Shown here: piece by piece, positions 1-13,498 of the stretch
Position numbering within the stretch: the first letter of the stretch is position 1
How the letters are laid out: each line of letters begins with the position of its first letter
Source: Polytrichum commune
Lineage: Eukaryota > Streptophyta > Polytrichopsida > Polytrichales > Polytrichaceae
Direction: 5' to 3'
NCBI GenBank assembly: GCA_950295325.1
Contig: OX485808.1
Coordinates: 5,830,501 to 5,894,500 of the forward strand
DNA: 64,000 bases
The notes under the pieces: generated by a model
The model's database searches: none
What the model was told of the DNA's origin: nothing
What the model saw: only the letters and a program-made list of their open reading frames with translations
Translations under genes and position numbers: made by a program

Positions 1-1055
1 GTGTTAAGAGATGTATGCCTTTGTTACACAATGATGTACAAGTTGACTAAAATGTACAAAAATGACGCTTGCCATTACTATACTCAAGAATATCTTCCTC
101 TTGCATACCGTACTAAAATGTAGACACATGACACTTGCCATTAGTATGCTCAAAAACATCTACCCCTTGCATACCAAAACGCAAGAAAATCATCTAAAGT
201 ATCCCAATGTGCTACTCTAAATGTCATAATGTAGATAATTTTTCACTTAAAGAACTTACTTATGATGACGGATGGAATCAAATTGGCAATGAGTAGGCAA
301 TGACCTCTAGGCATCTACTTTAGACCCTTCGCAAATAGTGTACGTGACACTAAATACCATAAACGATTTAGTTTTATGGCTTTAAACCCCCAACATAAAG
401 CCAAGCAAGGAGGGGACATGATCATGTCAAACATTAAACTTCACTTTGATTTCACCATTTTGCAATGTGCATGTGAATCCAAATCACTATGCATCCACTT
501 TTCAAAGTAGATAATGTGGGTGGAGGGTCCTTTAATGTTCCAAAACAGTGGCCATATAACAGAAATGATTTAACCCCTTAAAGACCAAGGCAAACATTTC
601 TGTCCAGGCAGTCGATGCTGCCCAACAATACCAGCATACACGTTTATGTTTAATCATCTGATTTGGACACTTGGGTGGCTGATAATTTGTGTGAACAATA
701 CTAACTACACAAACATGCCATCCGCACGATCAGATCTATCATAAGGGGTGCTGACTTTCTTTAATGAGTTGTTGCATTAGACTGAACTGTTTGAGGAGAT
801 TTCGAGAAGATTTTGCTTTAGCCTTGGGTTAATGGCTGTGGGTTGAACATTTAGAAATTACTAACATGTTACACTTCAAAAATCGTAACATGATGCTGTC
901 TTCAAGTATGGGCTGTCGGGCACAGCCTGGTGATCTTATTGGCAAAGCAACCAAGGAAGATGAGACATCTGTGTGATTTCGACTAAATGATAAGTTCAGA
1001 ACATTGCAACATTGGTGCCATTTTGTAGGAAATAGTGTTTCTTGTCAAACCCCAA
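1..1055. other. Intergenic, 3' side of the DHAR gene
   Basis: No open frame or exon could be supported here on either strand. The right end must hold the 3' UTR of the DHAR gene, whose stop codon lies at 1056-1058 on the minus strand. The sequence is AT-rich and single-copy in appearance within this window. Confidence 0.5.
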
Positions 1056-3060
<2,005 letters not shown>

Positions 3061-4265
3061 GATTTGTAATGCACCCCTAGAAGACCTGTAAAAGTTGATG
3101 ACCTGTTACTGCTATCTGCCTTAATCACACTTCCTACTCCAAAGAATCAACTGAAGGCTGGAATTTCTGGCGGGTAGTGCCTTGGAAAGCAGGAATAGTT
3201 GTGAAAGGTCACCATTGGAAAAGAGGATGTGAAAGGGTAGGATGGTTCACCATTTGCCAGAACACATGGAGTATCTGGAGACACTCAACCTCAATCACTT
3301 AAGAGTCCCCCAAGGATCAAGCAATGGCTATATCTCTATTCAACATTTGTTCAACCCTTGCTCATAGATCTTATATCATAGCTGTCATAGGAAGCCTCTA
3401 CCAACTCAAATTGAACATAATACAAAATTTCCCCCATGTCCCGACTTTACAAGTAAATGTTTGTGACATGTACAAATCACCTAGCATCCTACGTGTTAGA
3501 ATGTCGAAGCTAAACATTGAGAAAATTCATAACTCTGTCCTATCACAAGGAAAGGATAATAACAACACAACCTGCAAAACCATCTCATCAGGAAGAACAT
3601 TATGCAATTGGACACAAGGAACTGAAAATAATCCCCACAAGTTTCATTTGAGAAGAGCTGTACAGATTTTGGTTTAGATCCACGGCATTTATACTGGTAA
3701 CAACTAACTAACTAGAGTATTGCAGATTATCTTTTTCTCCTCAACACAGCCACACTGAAAGCACTCCTACCACCAGGAGTGGGAAATGCTTGGACTAGGT
3801 GAGAGGTGAAACCCTAACTGCTATGTAATCAGGATAATTATCCATGAAAGCAAAACCAGAGGCCCTCCTGTTTCCAGAATAATTTGCATGGAGGCTGCAT
3901 ACTGAATGAGTCCTGTCATACATAGGTGACCTAAAATGGGTGGCACAAAGCATGAGCCCATAGCAGTTTCGTAACTTGAGTTAGCCAGGCTGATTGGGAA
4001 CTGGTGGTGCTAACTTAGTTGTCAAGTAGAAACGAGATCTTCATCTTCAGTGTGAAAATACACCACTTTGGGAAATGAAGCGAGTCTTGGTTTGCATGTA
4101 AGTAAGGATTGTGTGACATGACCTAATGACAGTCAAGAGATTCTCTCACTCCTTCACCACTTGTCAAAGTTACTGGTCCCCTAAGTGCCAGAACATGGTC
4201 AATAATCTGACCTGTTGGTGAAGCCAACAAACCTGCAGTAGGAAATATTTGCAAAAACTCTTCAG
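3061..4265. other. Intergenic between DHAR and the coiled-coil gene
   Basis: This holds the DHAR 5' region on its left and the 3' UTR of the coiled-coil gene on its right. A plus-strand open frame at 3324-3677 has no recognisable domain or splice context and is not called. No repeat family of this window was recognised here. Confidence 0.5.
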
Positions 4266-5345
4266 TCAAGAAATTTTCTTTCCATGTTTGTCATGTCGCA
4301 ATGTCTCAATAATGCCCTTCAAGACGTGAATCTCGTCATACTTCTTTTGTAACTGTTCCTGCTTTGTCTGAAGTTCCTCTGCTTGCAGCTTTATGACCTC
4401 TGTATGAGCACATCAGTACATTACTAGACTTGCAATGAGGAACAAAATATTAAAATATTTGTACCAAAATGACAGTACCTTTTCCAGATTCAGCAGTCCA
4501 CTGTGACTGCACCTTTAAGATGTCTTCCAAGTCACAGAAGACTAAACACAAGCTGAAAACTGCCAACCCGTAAACAAACAAGACTTACGAGTTGTATCAT
4601 CAAGTTCCTGTAAAAATTCCTTGGTTCGGGCTTCAGCTGCATGTTGAGCAGCCTCAGCTTGTTTCTTCTCGGCACGTGCATGGGCAGCAGCCGCAACAGC
4701 AGCATCAACTTCCCTCTCCAGTGCCTTTATTCGTCTCTCTTGTGCCTGAAAATCACACAATTTTACAATAAGCCTTCCTCATTGATGACAATAGCTTACA
4801 AATCAATGGCCAACATGCCAACTAAGGAGGGCATGCAGCTACATTCACATGTTATGGTCACCTAATCTTCATAAGATGTCAAGCACTCTTGAAAAACATA
4901 ATGGACACATAGACTGAACTCAAGGTCAGAACAATTACAATGAAGCTCCACAGGAACTGCTAGAACTTGGAGATGTAGCAGAATAAGTCAAACCTCATAG
5001 TAAGAGAGGACTCCAACTCACAAGTTGTCTCACTTTGGAATCAATTTTTCACCAGATGTATGTATATACCTTTGCTTTGCGAGTTTGTTGCGCAATCACA
5101 GATGCATTAGCATAGACCTCCTCATCTACGTACACAGCTTTCCCGAGAACGAGCCGCTCCAAGGAATCCAAGGACTGACCCAGTTCTGTAACATTTGTCA
5201 AGGCCGCGGTAAAGCGCTCCGAGGATCCACTTTCAGCCCTGCTTGGCATGTGCTGAGCAGCTGGAGGACCCATTCTAGTCACCGCATCCGGTCCATCTTT
5301 TCTACCATGAGCTAGATCACCCCTTTCAAGTTGCCCAACTTTCAT
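4266..5345 (-). CDS. Small coiled-coil protein, unidentified, four coding exons
   Basis: Coding exons on the minus strand are 5070-5345 (within exon 5070-5396), 4589-4745, 4479-4541 and 4266-4399. Introns are GT-AG and phases agree, giving 630 nt and 209 residues. I chose the ATG at 5345 because the exon upstream of it is open but has no earlier ATG, and the candidate exon before that (ending at 6131) would join out of frame or through a stop. The first about 45 residues look disordered (Gly/Pro/Arg). Residues about 50-90 are helical and hydrophobic (SLDSLERLVLGKAVYVDEEV). The rest is a long Ala/Glu/Lys/Gln heptad-rich coiled coil (KALEREVDAAVAAAAHARAE, later KLQAEELQTKQEQLQKKYDE), ending HGKKIS. 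It has no membrane segment or catalytic motif. It is probably a structural or scaffold protein, but I do not recognise the family. Splicing consistency and coding bias make the gene itself credible. Confidence 0.75.
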
Positions 5346-6130
5346 CACATTTGATGGCCGATTCTGGTCCTTGATAGAGTCTTCTTTGTAGAGATACTGC
5401 AGGCATCATCCAGGCAGACAAAAAGTGAGTTTACACCACTTTAATTTGGATCAATCAAAATACACAAATAGTAAAACAATCAAAATGCCAAAATCTAAGG
5501 GTCTAGAAATTTGACAATACTAAACGACCATGGATTACTAAGGAGCGCCCTATTACAGAAGGTGTGACGGAGATGAATAGTTTTATGAATATCTATTGCC
5601 CTAACCAACATAAATGATCCACATCATGACAAATTATCAATAATGTACGTTCCATTGGGATTATGCCCTCCACCCAAAGTTTCTTCTGGTGAACCACACA
5701 ATCAAACATTCCCACCTCATTCAAAATATATTCATATGGTCCCAAAGATTGTTTATCAAGTTCATTAATGATGTGCATAATCTCTTCCCGATTGAAATTA
5801 CGTTAGATTATGGCTCAGCCACGTCCACCTAATGGTCATCATCTAGTGATTACTTGCTTACATAAATAATGTATGTCCAAGACTCATCGACAGATTAATT
5901 GGATGTAATAACCTAATTCCCATCGACCAATTCTATGGAATTCCTGGTTTGCCGATGATTAGGGTCTGTGTTTGCAGATCAAGTAGATCCAAATAGAGAG
6001 TATTCCCAGAGCCCCGGCGATGAAGAAGGACTGAAGCTCTCGAGAATGTTCCAGAAATTCCTCTCCATTTTTTAACGTTGCAGCTGTCGTCCTTCGCTGC
6101 TGACAACAATATTCGTGCACAAATACTTAC

Positions 6131-6900
6131 CCCGGCTTCATGATGTCAATGAGAACCACCAAGGATGAACATTCTCTTGTATTATAACACCTTCACATGT
6201 AACACATACAGTTTAACATACAGTTTTAACATTTGTCCACGGTCTACAGCATTCGGTGACGCGCTGACCAACTCGTTCGAAATGCAATCTCAGACACGGT
6301 GAAATCCATTGCCAAAGCTTGCTGGAGGAATTCCATGCAATTGTGATCATGTGAATTTCTAAACGCCAAGTCAAGGGCTATAGAGCTCTCTCGAAGCGAT
6401 TACATATTTCCCAACGCAGTTTTTCGATTTTCTTCCCCGTCCAGATTTAAAGGTCTGGACAGAGGAGTAGCAATTACATATACGTTGCTTCCCAACCGAA
6501 ATTTCTCGTTCTTCAGCAGTATTCATCAACATACACATTCTACATACCACAATTGAAATCCCCCTCGCGATGCAAGGACTTAAGTTATGGCAAACACGAG
6601 CAATGGGTTTGAGCAAGAGACCTTGAGGGCTGGATCCACCCGCGCCATTCATGCCGAATTTGCAGTGGTATTCACTGACATCTTCAATCCCTAGCCACAA
6701 TCCTTGAAGCACAGACTCGGATTGCAGACTATCGCTCCTGAGCTGCAATTGTTGCCATCAATCAATTTCTCGGTTCTCGTAACGTCGATGAACTGCACAC
6801 TGATTGCGAGTTGGAGCAAACCCTAAGCCCTCCCCTGTTCACAGCTTTTAGTGAGCCTCAACCAAGATTCATCCCCGCAGAGCGATCGCGTTTTCATCCA
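6131..6900 (-). other. Probable non-coding first exon and promoter region of the coiled-coil gene
   Basis: A strong minus-strand splice donor (GTAAGTATTT, intron starting at 6130) closes an exon at 6131. It would splice to the acceptor before 5396. The exon has stops in the frame required by exon 2, so it is read as 5' UTR. The upstream limit is unknown. The open frame at 6371-6748 on the minus strand lies in this stretch and looks like UTR or promoter rather than coding DNA. Confidence 0.4.
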
Positions 6901-7098
6901 AGAACAGAAATGCTAATTTACATCCAACGACTATATTGACCAGGGGCAGTACCACTAAGCGAATGGCATCATGACCAAAATAATTATTAGATTTGTGTGG
7001 CTTGAGACTTGTCGGAGCCCATAAATATATAGAAATTCACTTAAATAGCAGCAACCAATGAGAGCAAGGAGTAATGAAGGGTATGAAAGCTAGGGTTC

Positions 7099-7302
7099 AG
7101 TGATGGGGGAGATTTTTGGGCATAATCGGTTGAGATCCTAGTGTTTGCAAGTCCAACCGGTTACATGTTGACATCCTCCGGTTTTTCTTTATTAAATTGG
7201 GGTAGATTCTATAAATTCTTCTAGAATGATCGGTAATTCTCATGTAGTCTTGAACTTCAACCGGTTCATTTTTTACTAAGTGTTGCTTCTCCCCGATCAA
7301 TG
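7099..7302 (+). mobile_element. Mutator-like MITE, copy 1
   Basis: The ends are AGTGATGGGGGAG on the left and CTCCCCGATCAATG on the right, an imperfect terminal inverted repeat. The element is flanked by a perfect 9-bp target duplication CTAGGGTTC (7090-7098 and 7303-7311). The body has the family signature CAAGTCCAACCGGTTACATG and further CCGGTT sites. It has no coding capacity. A 9-bp duplication is the hallmark of Mutator-superfamily transposition. Confidence 0.85.
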
Positions 7303-9054
7303 CTAGGGTTCAGATAGCCAACCCATTCCCGACCACCACCCCATTTTTGCAACTTAGGTCAAGATGTTTTCACGTAGCACAATATGAATCTATGATCAGT
7401 GTTAAACATGTCATAGTTGAAATCCAACTTAATCAAATGTTAGTGGTTGATTAACAACTGAGTTTAGGTTGCAAGCACATTTAGGTTCCACGATTATTGA
7501 TTACGGGAATCAAGCGTTTTCAGTTTTATAATTAATCGGTACTTAGAAAGAGGGTACCCTACATCACAAGTATAGGATGAAGAGAATATCCACTTAGAAA
7601 ATTCATAGTAATTTGGGTGTTACGAAAAACATTCTAAAAAACATTGCCTTCTTATTTTTATTTTCTCTACATGAAGAATTGTTTCTCTCATTCTACCTAA
7701 ACCGCACATATGCTAGATTGCTAAATTGGATGGGAATAGGTCGGCTACCTTGAGGCTATGAGAAATGAGTGGTTAATGCGGAGTGTAGACAATGATAATA
7801 TGTTCAAACAAATATTTGGCTTAAAAAATTCACAGTAATTTTAATTTGAGGAATAAAATTACCAAAAAAAAATTACAATCCTCCCGATTCCTATCATTCT
7901 TCAAATTTGGTGCAAAACCTCTTAAGTGATCAGTTATGGGTGCCTCTACTCTAATAGAAGATCCTCACCCATAATCAGGTTGATTTTGTGGCGATTCTCA
8001 TTTAGCAATTTAACATCAATAAAACCCCCTAATGAGAGTAAAAGGCTCTTTCCTTAAGATGACTTTGCAATTTTCTGTGATTTTGTTTTTTTTTTTTGAA
8101 AAAAATTATAAACTCTTTATTGACTTGCTAATCAATGGAATTTTTTTCCAAGCTATCTAGCTTACCTTTATGTAGTAATAGTTTCTAAAGTGATGCTTTA
8201 AGGCCTCAGTACCTTAGTGGTCAATTTTTGAGGCTATTACCCCTCCGGTTCACATAAGGATGTGAACCATCCCATTCTGAGTGGAGCAACTATGGTATGT
8301 ACTTACAACTTTACACCTTACAGGCATAAAGACAACAAAGCAAAGCTGAAGTGATTTAGAGTCACCTATAATCACAAAGCCAGTACCCAATTTTCTCATG
8401 TATGAATTGCAACCCACACATTACCACATATTGATGATTCAAATTCACTAGATTTCTCAAAACTAAATGTGAAACTCACGAACGATTTGCAGTGGAGATT
8501 TGCACAATTTCCAGACTATTGAACTTGCAAATGTGCATTGAGGCCTGGAACAACCCATAGCAGGATTCACTGTGATGCAGAGAAGTGCGTGTGACAAGTG
8601 CCATATGGTGGCTAGGAACCCATTCAAAGTCCAGGTGGAATTTATAGTTCACAATCGGAAAACATGAACCAGGACATGAACTCAAGGTGCGAAGAACCAT
8701 TGACAAGGTGTGGGAGGATTGATAAGAGGTTGTTTTATCTGCGAGTTTAAGGTCCTCAGGCATCTGTTGCAAAACTCTAAACAGCCTTTCGCAAGCATCC
8801 ATGCCCTGTAGAGCGGGCAAGCTGTCATTACAGATTGACAGGATTGAGGAACAAAATTGTGACAAAACTGAACGATTTCGCACCTTTGTCCGAGTTCACT
8901 GAACTACCGTACCGCAATAAGCATCATGATGTTGTGATGGATGTGAAAAACAGTAGGATGCGCAGTTCCAGAAAAACCTATGTGAGAGAAAAAAAAGTAG
9001 ATGAGCAAAATCAAAGACGTCACCAATCTTATGAAACAGTTGCATGTTATATAT
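7303..9054. other. Intergenic with a degenerate copy of the 480-bp dispersed repeat
   Basis: About 7730-7985 is a degenerate copy of the dispersed repeat seen at 49.5, 50.0, 59.9, 60.2 and 63.7 kb; the shared parts include GGAATAAAATTACC and CTCTTAAGTGATC-type blocks. The minus-strand open stretch 8476-8883 (135 codons, including CERLFRVLQQMPEDLKLADK) lies 170 bp beyond the stop of the 603-codon gene. It could be an additional 3' exon or part of a long 3' UTR. I could not find a splice that joins it in frame, so it is not called as coding. Confidence 0.4.
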
Positions 9055-10866
9055 TTACAAATCCTGTATTCTATTCCACTCGTTCCAAAATTCCTGGTCG
9101 GTAACAACATCCTCCTCGGCGGCTCGAAGACCAACGGGCTCTTGGTCCAGGAATCCAGATAAAGAGAAAGATCCCGGGGAAATCTTCAAGCTTTCATCTA
9201 CGTCCAGCAGCTCGCTGGATATCGAATTGTGAACACTAAGAGCCTCAAACTCTGCCCCCTCAGCAACCATCCACTCTACAGATGCCATGGCTGGCACTGA
9301 AATCATCTCCTTGAACTGAATCTCGTCGCTGAAATCCCCGCTGCCTGAGCTACTTAAGAAGTCTCCCTCTATCGTGAGAATCCCTCGAGGTTTGCACTTG
9401 CGTCTATCCTTCACCGACCCCATCCCCTCGGGTCCCATTAAGGGACCCGCACCGAAACACGCACCGGAGGACGGAGGTACTGAGCCACGCTTCAAAAACT
9501 CGGGAGAGTATGTAGGTTGAGGAGAAGGTGTGTGTAGATTTGATACCTCCTCTTCAGGTTGCTGGGTTTCTACCAGGGTAGAATCTTCCTTGAAACTCCC
9601 TCCCGAACCGGACCCGATTGCTCGCCTTGTCAATTCTGGAGACTTGGACGGTTGAGGTGAAGGTGTTGTGCTTCCGATGCTATATGGATCGTTGAAGTTC
9701 AAATACTCGCGATATTCTCTAGAAGGTTCAGGAGAAGGACTTGCTAGATTGACCTCCTCCTGCTGGCGCCGGTTTAGAGTGTATTCATCCTCCAAGCTTC
9801 CTGCACCTCCTGCACCCTTTCCAGAACTACTAACTGCCCGCCTTGTCAATATTGGTGACTTCGACGGTTGAGGTGAAGGTGTTGTGTCACCAATGCTATA
9901 CGAATCAATGCACGTTAAGTCTCGTGAGTGTAACCACTCATGGACCTCTTCAACCTCTTCGCATTTAACAGGGTCATGTACCTTTGGGATGATGGTAACG
10001 TTTTTCTCGACAGACATCGGGAAGAAGCGAGCAGCATCACACGAGGACATTCCTGACGGAGGTAGGGATGAACAACGCATCAAGAAATCGGGAGAACTTG
10101 TTTGTTGAGGAGGCGGCGTCGCTAGAGTTGATGACGCCTCTTCCTCCTGCTGGTTTCTTTGTTCTATACTAGAGGTCCCTTGCTTGCTTACACTTTCAAA
10201 TGCCCGCCTCGTCAAGGCCGGCGACTTGGATGGTTCAGGCGGAGGTGTTGTTGTATTGTTTCCGATTCGGTATGAATCAATGCAGGCTACTTCTCGAGAG
10301 TGCATCCACTCTTGCGCCTCGAATTCTTTACGTCTCAGTGACTTCACCTTCGTCTCGGAGGAGGACGTGGTGAACGTGATAACTTTCTTCACAGAGTCAT
10401 CGGCTTTTCTCAGCCGTGATGACTTGCTCGCTATGCCGGCCTTCCTATCTCGACCATGGGACACCGAACATTCTTCTCGAATCCGGTCAAGAAGTGGTGT
10501 CCCGCGAGGGCTTTGATGATTCTCCGACGTCGTCCGGTTTGTCGCTAACGAGCAAGGGCCGTGAATGCTATCTGCGAATCTTCGCGTGAGATCAACTCCT
10601 CCTCCAGTTGCCGTCATCGCCTTCTTTGCCCGTGGTGTCGTCTTCATCCCCTTGGTGACGTTAATTTTGTCCCTAATTTGAGAATCGACTACTGCAGGTG
10701 AGTAGATTCTCGATCTGTTATGCTCTCCAAGTGGTTTCACCACCCTCCGCAGTGACTGCGTTGGAGAACCGAGGTGGCCAGTTGACCCTGACATTTTTTT
10801 CTCTTGCATTCTCTCTTTCGCAAGAGAGAAAAGGGACCCGGACGGTATTGATTGATGAGGAGGCAT
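9055..10866 (-). CDS. Ser/Pro-rich protein with internal repeats, function unknown
   Basis: This is an uninterrupted 603-codon frame with good codon structure. The start is the ATG at 10866, the first in frame. The protein is basic at the N terminus and acidic at the C terminus. It lacks membrane segments and any catalytic motif I recognise, and most of it should be disordered. An internal module occurs three times, at residues about 186-222, 310-345 and 390-416. Its core is YSIG-(D/S)-TTPSPQPSKSP followed by LTRRA. A second motif, SPDFLMR or SPEFLKR, follows repeats 1 and 3 (residues about 258 and 454). The many SP/TP sites suggest regulation by proline-directed kinases such as CDKs or MAPKs. 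Other blocks that look constrained are TPLLDRIREECS (about 123-134), KPRGILTIEGDFLSSSGSGD (492-511) and the terminus FWNEWNRI. A regulatory or scaffold role is possible, but I cannot assign one. Confidence 0.75.
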   Translation of the reverse strand: MPPHQSIPSGSLFSLAKERMQEKKMSGSTGHLGSPTQSLRRVVKPLGEHNRSRIYSPAVVDSQIRDKINVTKGMKTTPRAKKAMTATGGGVDLTRRFADSIHGPCSLATNRTTSENHQSPRGTPLLDRIREECSVSHGRDRKAGIASKSSRLRKADDSVKKVITFTTSSSETKVKSLRRKEFEAQEWMHSREVACIDSYRIGNNTTTPPPEPSKSPALTRRAFESVSKQGTSSIEQRNQQEEEASSTLATPPPQQTSSPDFLMRCSSLPPSGMSSCDAARFFPMSVEKNVTIIPKVHDPVKCEEVEEVHEWLHSRDLTCIDSYSIGDTTPSPQPSKSPILTRRAVSSSGKGAGGAGSLEDEYTLNRRQQEEVNLASPSPEPSREYREYLNFNDPYSIGSTTPSPQPSKSPELTRRAIGSGSGGSFKEDSTLVETQQPEEEVSNLHTPSPQPTYSPEFLKRGSVPPSSGACFGAGPLMGPEGMGSVKDRRKCKPRGILTIEGDFLSSSGSGDFSDEIQFKEMISVPAMASVEWMVAEGAEFEALSVHNSISSELLDVDESLKISPGSFSLSGFLDQEPVGLRAAEEDVVTDQEFWNEWNRIQDL

Positions 10867-12480
10867 GTTGTCCCTTGCTCGCTAGCTAGCTCTTTTCCTC
10901 TCCGACCTGCAACAAAGTGCTTTCAAAACTCCTCAATCAGGTCCTGTCTTCTTTGTTATTTTGAGGGACGCAAAGCGTTGCAACTGTCAGGCCGAAAAGC
11001 TTTGACGTCAAGGAGGCCATTCTCTTGGCAACAAGCAGACGGAAAGCATTCACAGACAGAGACGGCAGGGATAGTTAGACCACAAGAAAACTTCCTCCGC
11101 GTTTTCGCCCGTGTTTGCAGAACTAATGCAACACTTTTCTTGCTGTTTGTACTACGCATAACAGTTGTTCACATAGTCGCAACAAAGCATCAACATCAAC
11201 GACTTCAGGGCACACAATGTGCACCTAATACTATTAAAAACCATCAGTTTCTGGATTGTCACAACGAGCTGAGTGCAGAGGTACATAGACGTGCAAAATA
11301 AGGAAGCTCAGATTCCATTTGTTGTTGCGGTTGTTGATGCAGCTACTAAGACAACGCTTCCTTTCGTGTTTACTTGAACTGCTAAGGCATCTCTCTCTCT
11401 CTCTCTCCGCAAACGATATGCAACTCGCATCATGTCCCTTCCAGCCAACTCAAAACTACTCGGAAGCATTTTTTGTTGCGGACGTTAAAGTAGCGACAAA
11501 GTAAAGACACCGCTATACAAATATATATTTTTTGCTTTTTTTCTAGGGGAGGAACAATGAGCTATGACAAATTCGTCTCCGAATACAAGAAGAGCACTGA
11601 CATTTTCTTCCCATGAATCATCAACACTTTTTACTGACAGTTCGTTCTATCTACTGCCATTCAGTCCAGCCACTTCAAGATAACCCTAAACAAACAGAGT
11701 GCCGTGGTAATTACCTCCTCCTCCTCCTCGTGCGATGAAGTGAAGTCAAAGAAGCCTACGCTTCTGGCTCTCCGCAAAGCTCCCGGCCACCACCACCGCA
11801 CTACTGCAATCCCTTCCAACTACCACGACTCTACTACGGCTTAACCTCTGATGAGCAGACACAGAAGCACAAAACAATCTGGTTCCTCCTGCATCTCCAG
11901 AGCCTCCTCCAGCCATCGCCTTCTATGCACCGATAATGTCGCCGCCATGGACACACTCGAGAAAGCCATCACCCATCAACCACCCTCTGCGATGACCGAT
12001 ATCCTCCACCATAAAGATCGGCATAGTCCAAATCAAAAACGTACAACCCCACGACGACACACCAGGAGACCCTTGGAACCACGACGCAAGCTTTCCTACT
12101 ACACCAAATTCAAAAAGACCACAATTCCAAAACCGATCCAACTGGAAACGAAGACGAGGAGGCGAGAGTCGAGGGCTACAGCGCTACCGAAGAATGAGCA
12201 TATTCAAATGTGGCGCTCCAAGGCTGTCTCTTCAAACGGTTCTTTCCTATTTCCTGTGAGCCTTCTTTACGGGATTTCTTTCCACGCCTCGACTTTCTCC
12301 CCGCAGGTCGGCCACTTTAATACAGGCTATCGCCTGCATTCTCTTTCCAGGCTCATCTACCCCATCCTTATCTTTTACCTTCCGTCTTTCCTGTTTCCTT
12401 TGAGGAGTTACAGAGTTCGAGACACCATGCCATCAGTCATGCCATGCACTGCCCGATAATAAAAACATTTAAATAAAAAC
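10867..12480. other. Promoter and 5' UTR region of the 603-codon gene
   Basis: This stretch is richer in GC than the surrounding repeats and holds a (CT)n tract at about 11390-11406, that is (GA)n on the transcribed minus strand, which is common in plant 5' UTRs. Plus-strand open frames at 10852-11301 and 11851-12459 show no domain, no repeat in composition and no conserved-looking block, and run antisense to the likely 5' UTR. They are judged non-coding. Confidence 0.45.
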
Positions 12481-12779
12481 AAAATAAAACTATTGGGTAG
12501 TGCCGCAGGCATGTCTTGCTCTTTGAGGTGGGCCCCGCCAACCTGCCTTTGGTGGAAATAGCAGTCAACTAAATACATGCTTTTCTTCAGCTGATGCTAT
12601 TCCGGAATTAGTAACACATCCTTAACTAGTTTAATGATTAACTATCTTAAATGGGATAGATTAACAATTATCACATGGACAGCTACACTATATATTTGGA
12701 CTAAAGTTTGTGACACCTTCACCCTATGGGGAAGGGTGAAAACATAAGAGAAGCGTTTTTACTTGAATTTAGAACACAG

Positions 12780-12890
12780 GAGCTGCTTGACCACCTGGCT
12801 AGTTTCCGTCAAGTAGAGAGACGATTTCACGGCCAAGATTCGAACCGCCAACCGCTCCATTCGGTTTGGGTACCTTTCCACTATCATCTG
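12780..12890 (-). repeat. Possible tRNA-derived SINE head (pol III A and B boxes)
   Basis: On the minus strand the exact B-box GGTTCGAATC (12837-12846) lies about 40 nt downstream of an A-box-like TGATAGTGG (12878-12886). The sequence after the B box (TTGGCCGTGAAATCGTCTC) resembles the tRNA-unrelated part that follows the B box in plant SINEs. No intact cloverleaf can be folded, so this is not called as a tRNA gene. The end and target duplication were not found. Confidence 0.35.
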
Positions 12891-13253
12891 GCAATTTAGG
12901 ATCATCTTAAACCAACATAAGAGAAACATTGATATAGCTTTGGAATTGTTCTTTCTAGCCGAACTGCCCCTTGAATGGGCCAGGGATACATTGGTTTTGT
13001 CTAATAAATGTGTCTAATTCACAACTACCCACGTTATTTTTTCAACTAAAATTTGAAGTGGCCCACTGTAGTTTCTAGTGTGAAAATTTATTGTGGATCT
13101 TTTTTGGTCTGCATATTTGGATGAAATTTCAAGGCAAGGCAAGGACTATACAGTTACTAATGTTAACCAAAGAAAGCACTATAAAATTAATGTGCGTCAC
13201 ATTAAATTCCAACCACATGAATTCCCACCCACACTAATAATACAAAACAATGT

Positions 13254-13498
13254 AGACACCCACCTCTTTGAGTTGGGCTCCTACTACTATAACCAAGGTA
13301 AAGGAGATCTAGCGAAAACACTGCCCCATAAGTTTGTGGTCAATTTATTTCAAGTGGGTCTTGCTAAATTAATTAGAGTCAGTTGGTGCTAATTTTGGAG
13401 TCAAATTGTCCAAAATTGAAATGCATGTGCTATTATTCGATAGCATATGTTTTCACTTAGGTCATAGTGTTAGGGGCCCAACTCAAAGAGGCGGGTGT
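13254..13498. mobile_element. MITE-like inverted-repeat element (TAGACACCC ends)
   Basis: Two roughly 30-bp arms face each other. The left arm (13254-13284) begins TAGACACCCACCTCTTTGAG and the right arm (about 13468-13498) is its inverted copy with a few mismatches. Between them lie about 185 bp of AT-rich DNA with no open frame that matters. I could not define a target duplication, so the superfamily is open. Confidence 0.5.

Noticed and set aside
6371-6748. 125-codon minus-strand open frame as first coding exon of the coiled-coil gene
   Set aside because: It cannot be joined in frame to exon 2 through a consensus donor, and its sequence lacks coding character.
10852-11301. 149-codon plus-strand open frame
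   Set aside because: Overlaps the start of the 603-codon gene on the opposite strand. Random-looking composition.
11851-12459. 202-codon plus-strand open frame
   Set aside because: No domain, no conserved-looking block, and located in the likely promoter/5' UTR of the minus-strand 603-codon gene.
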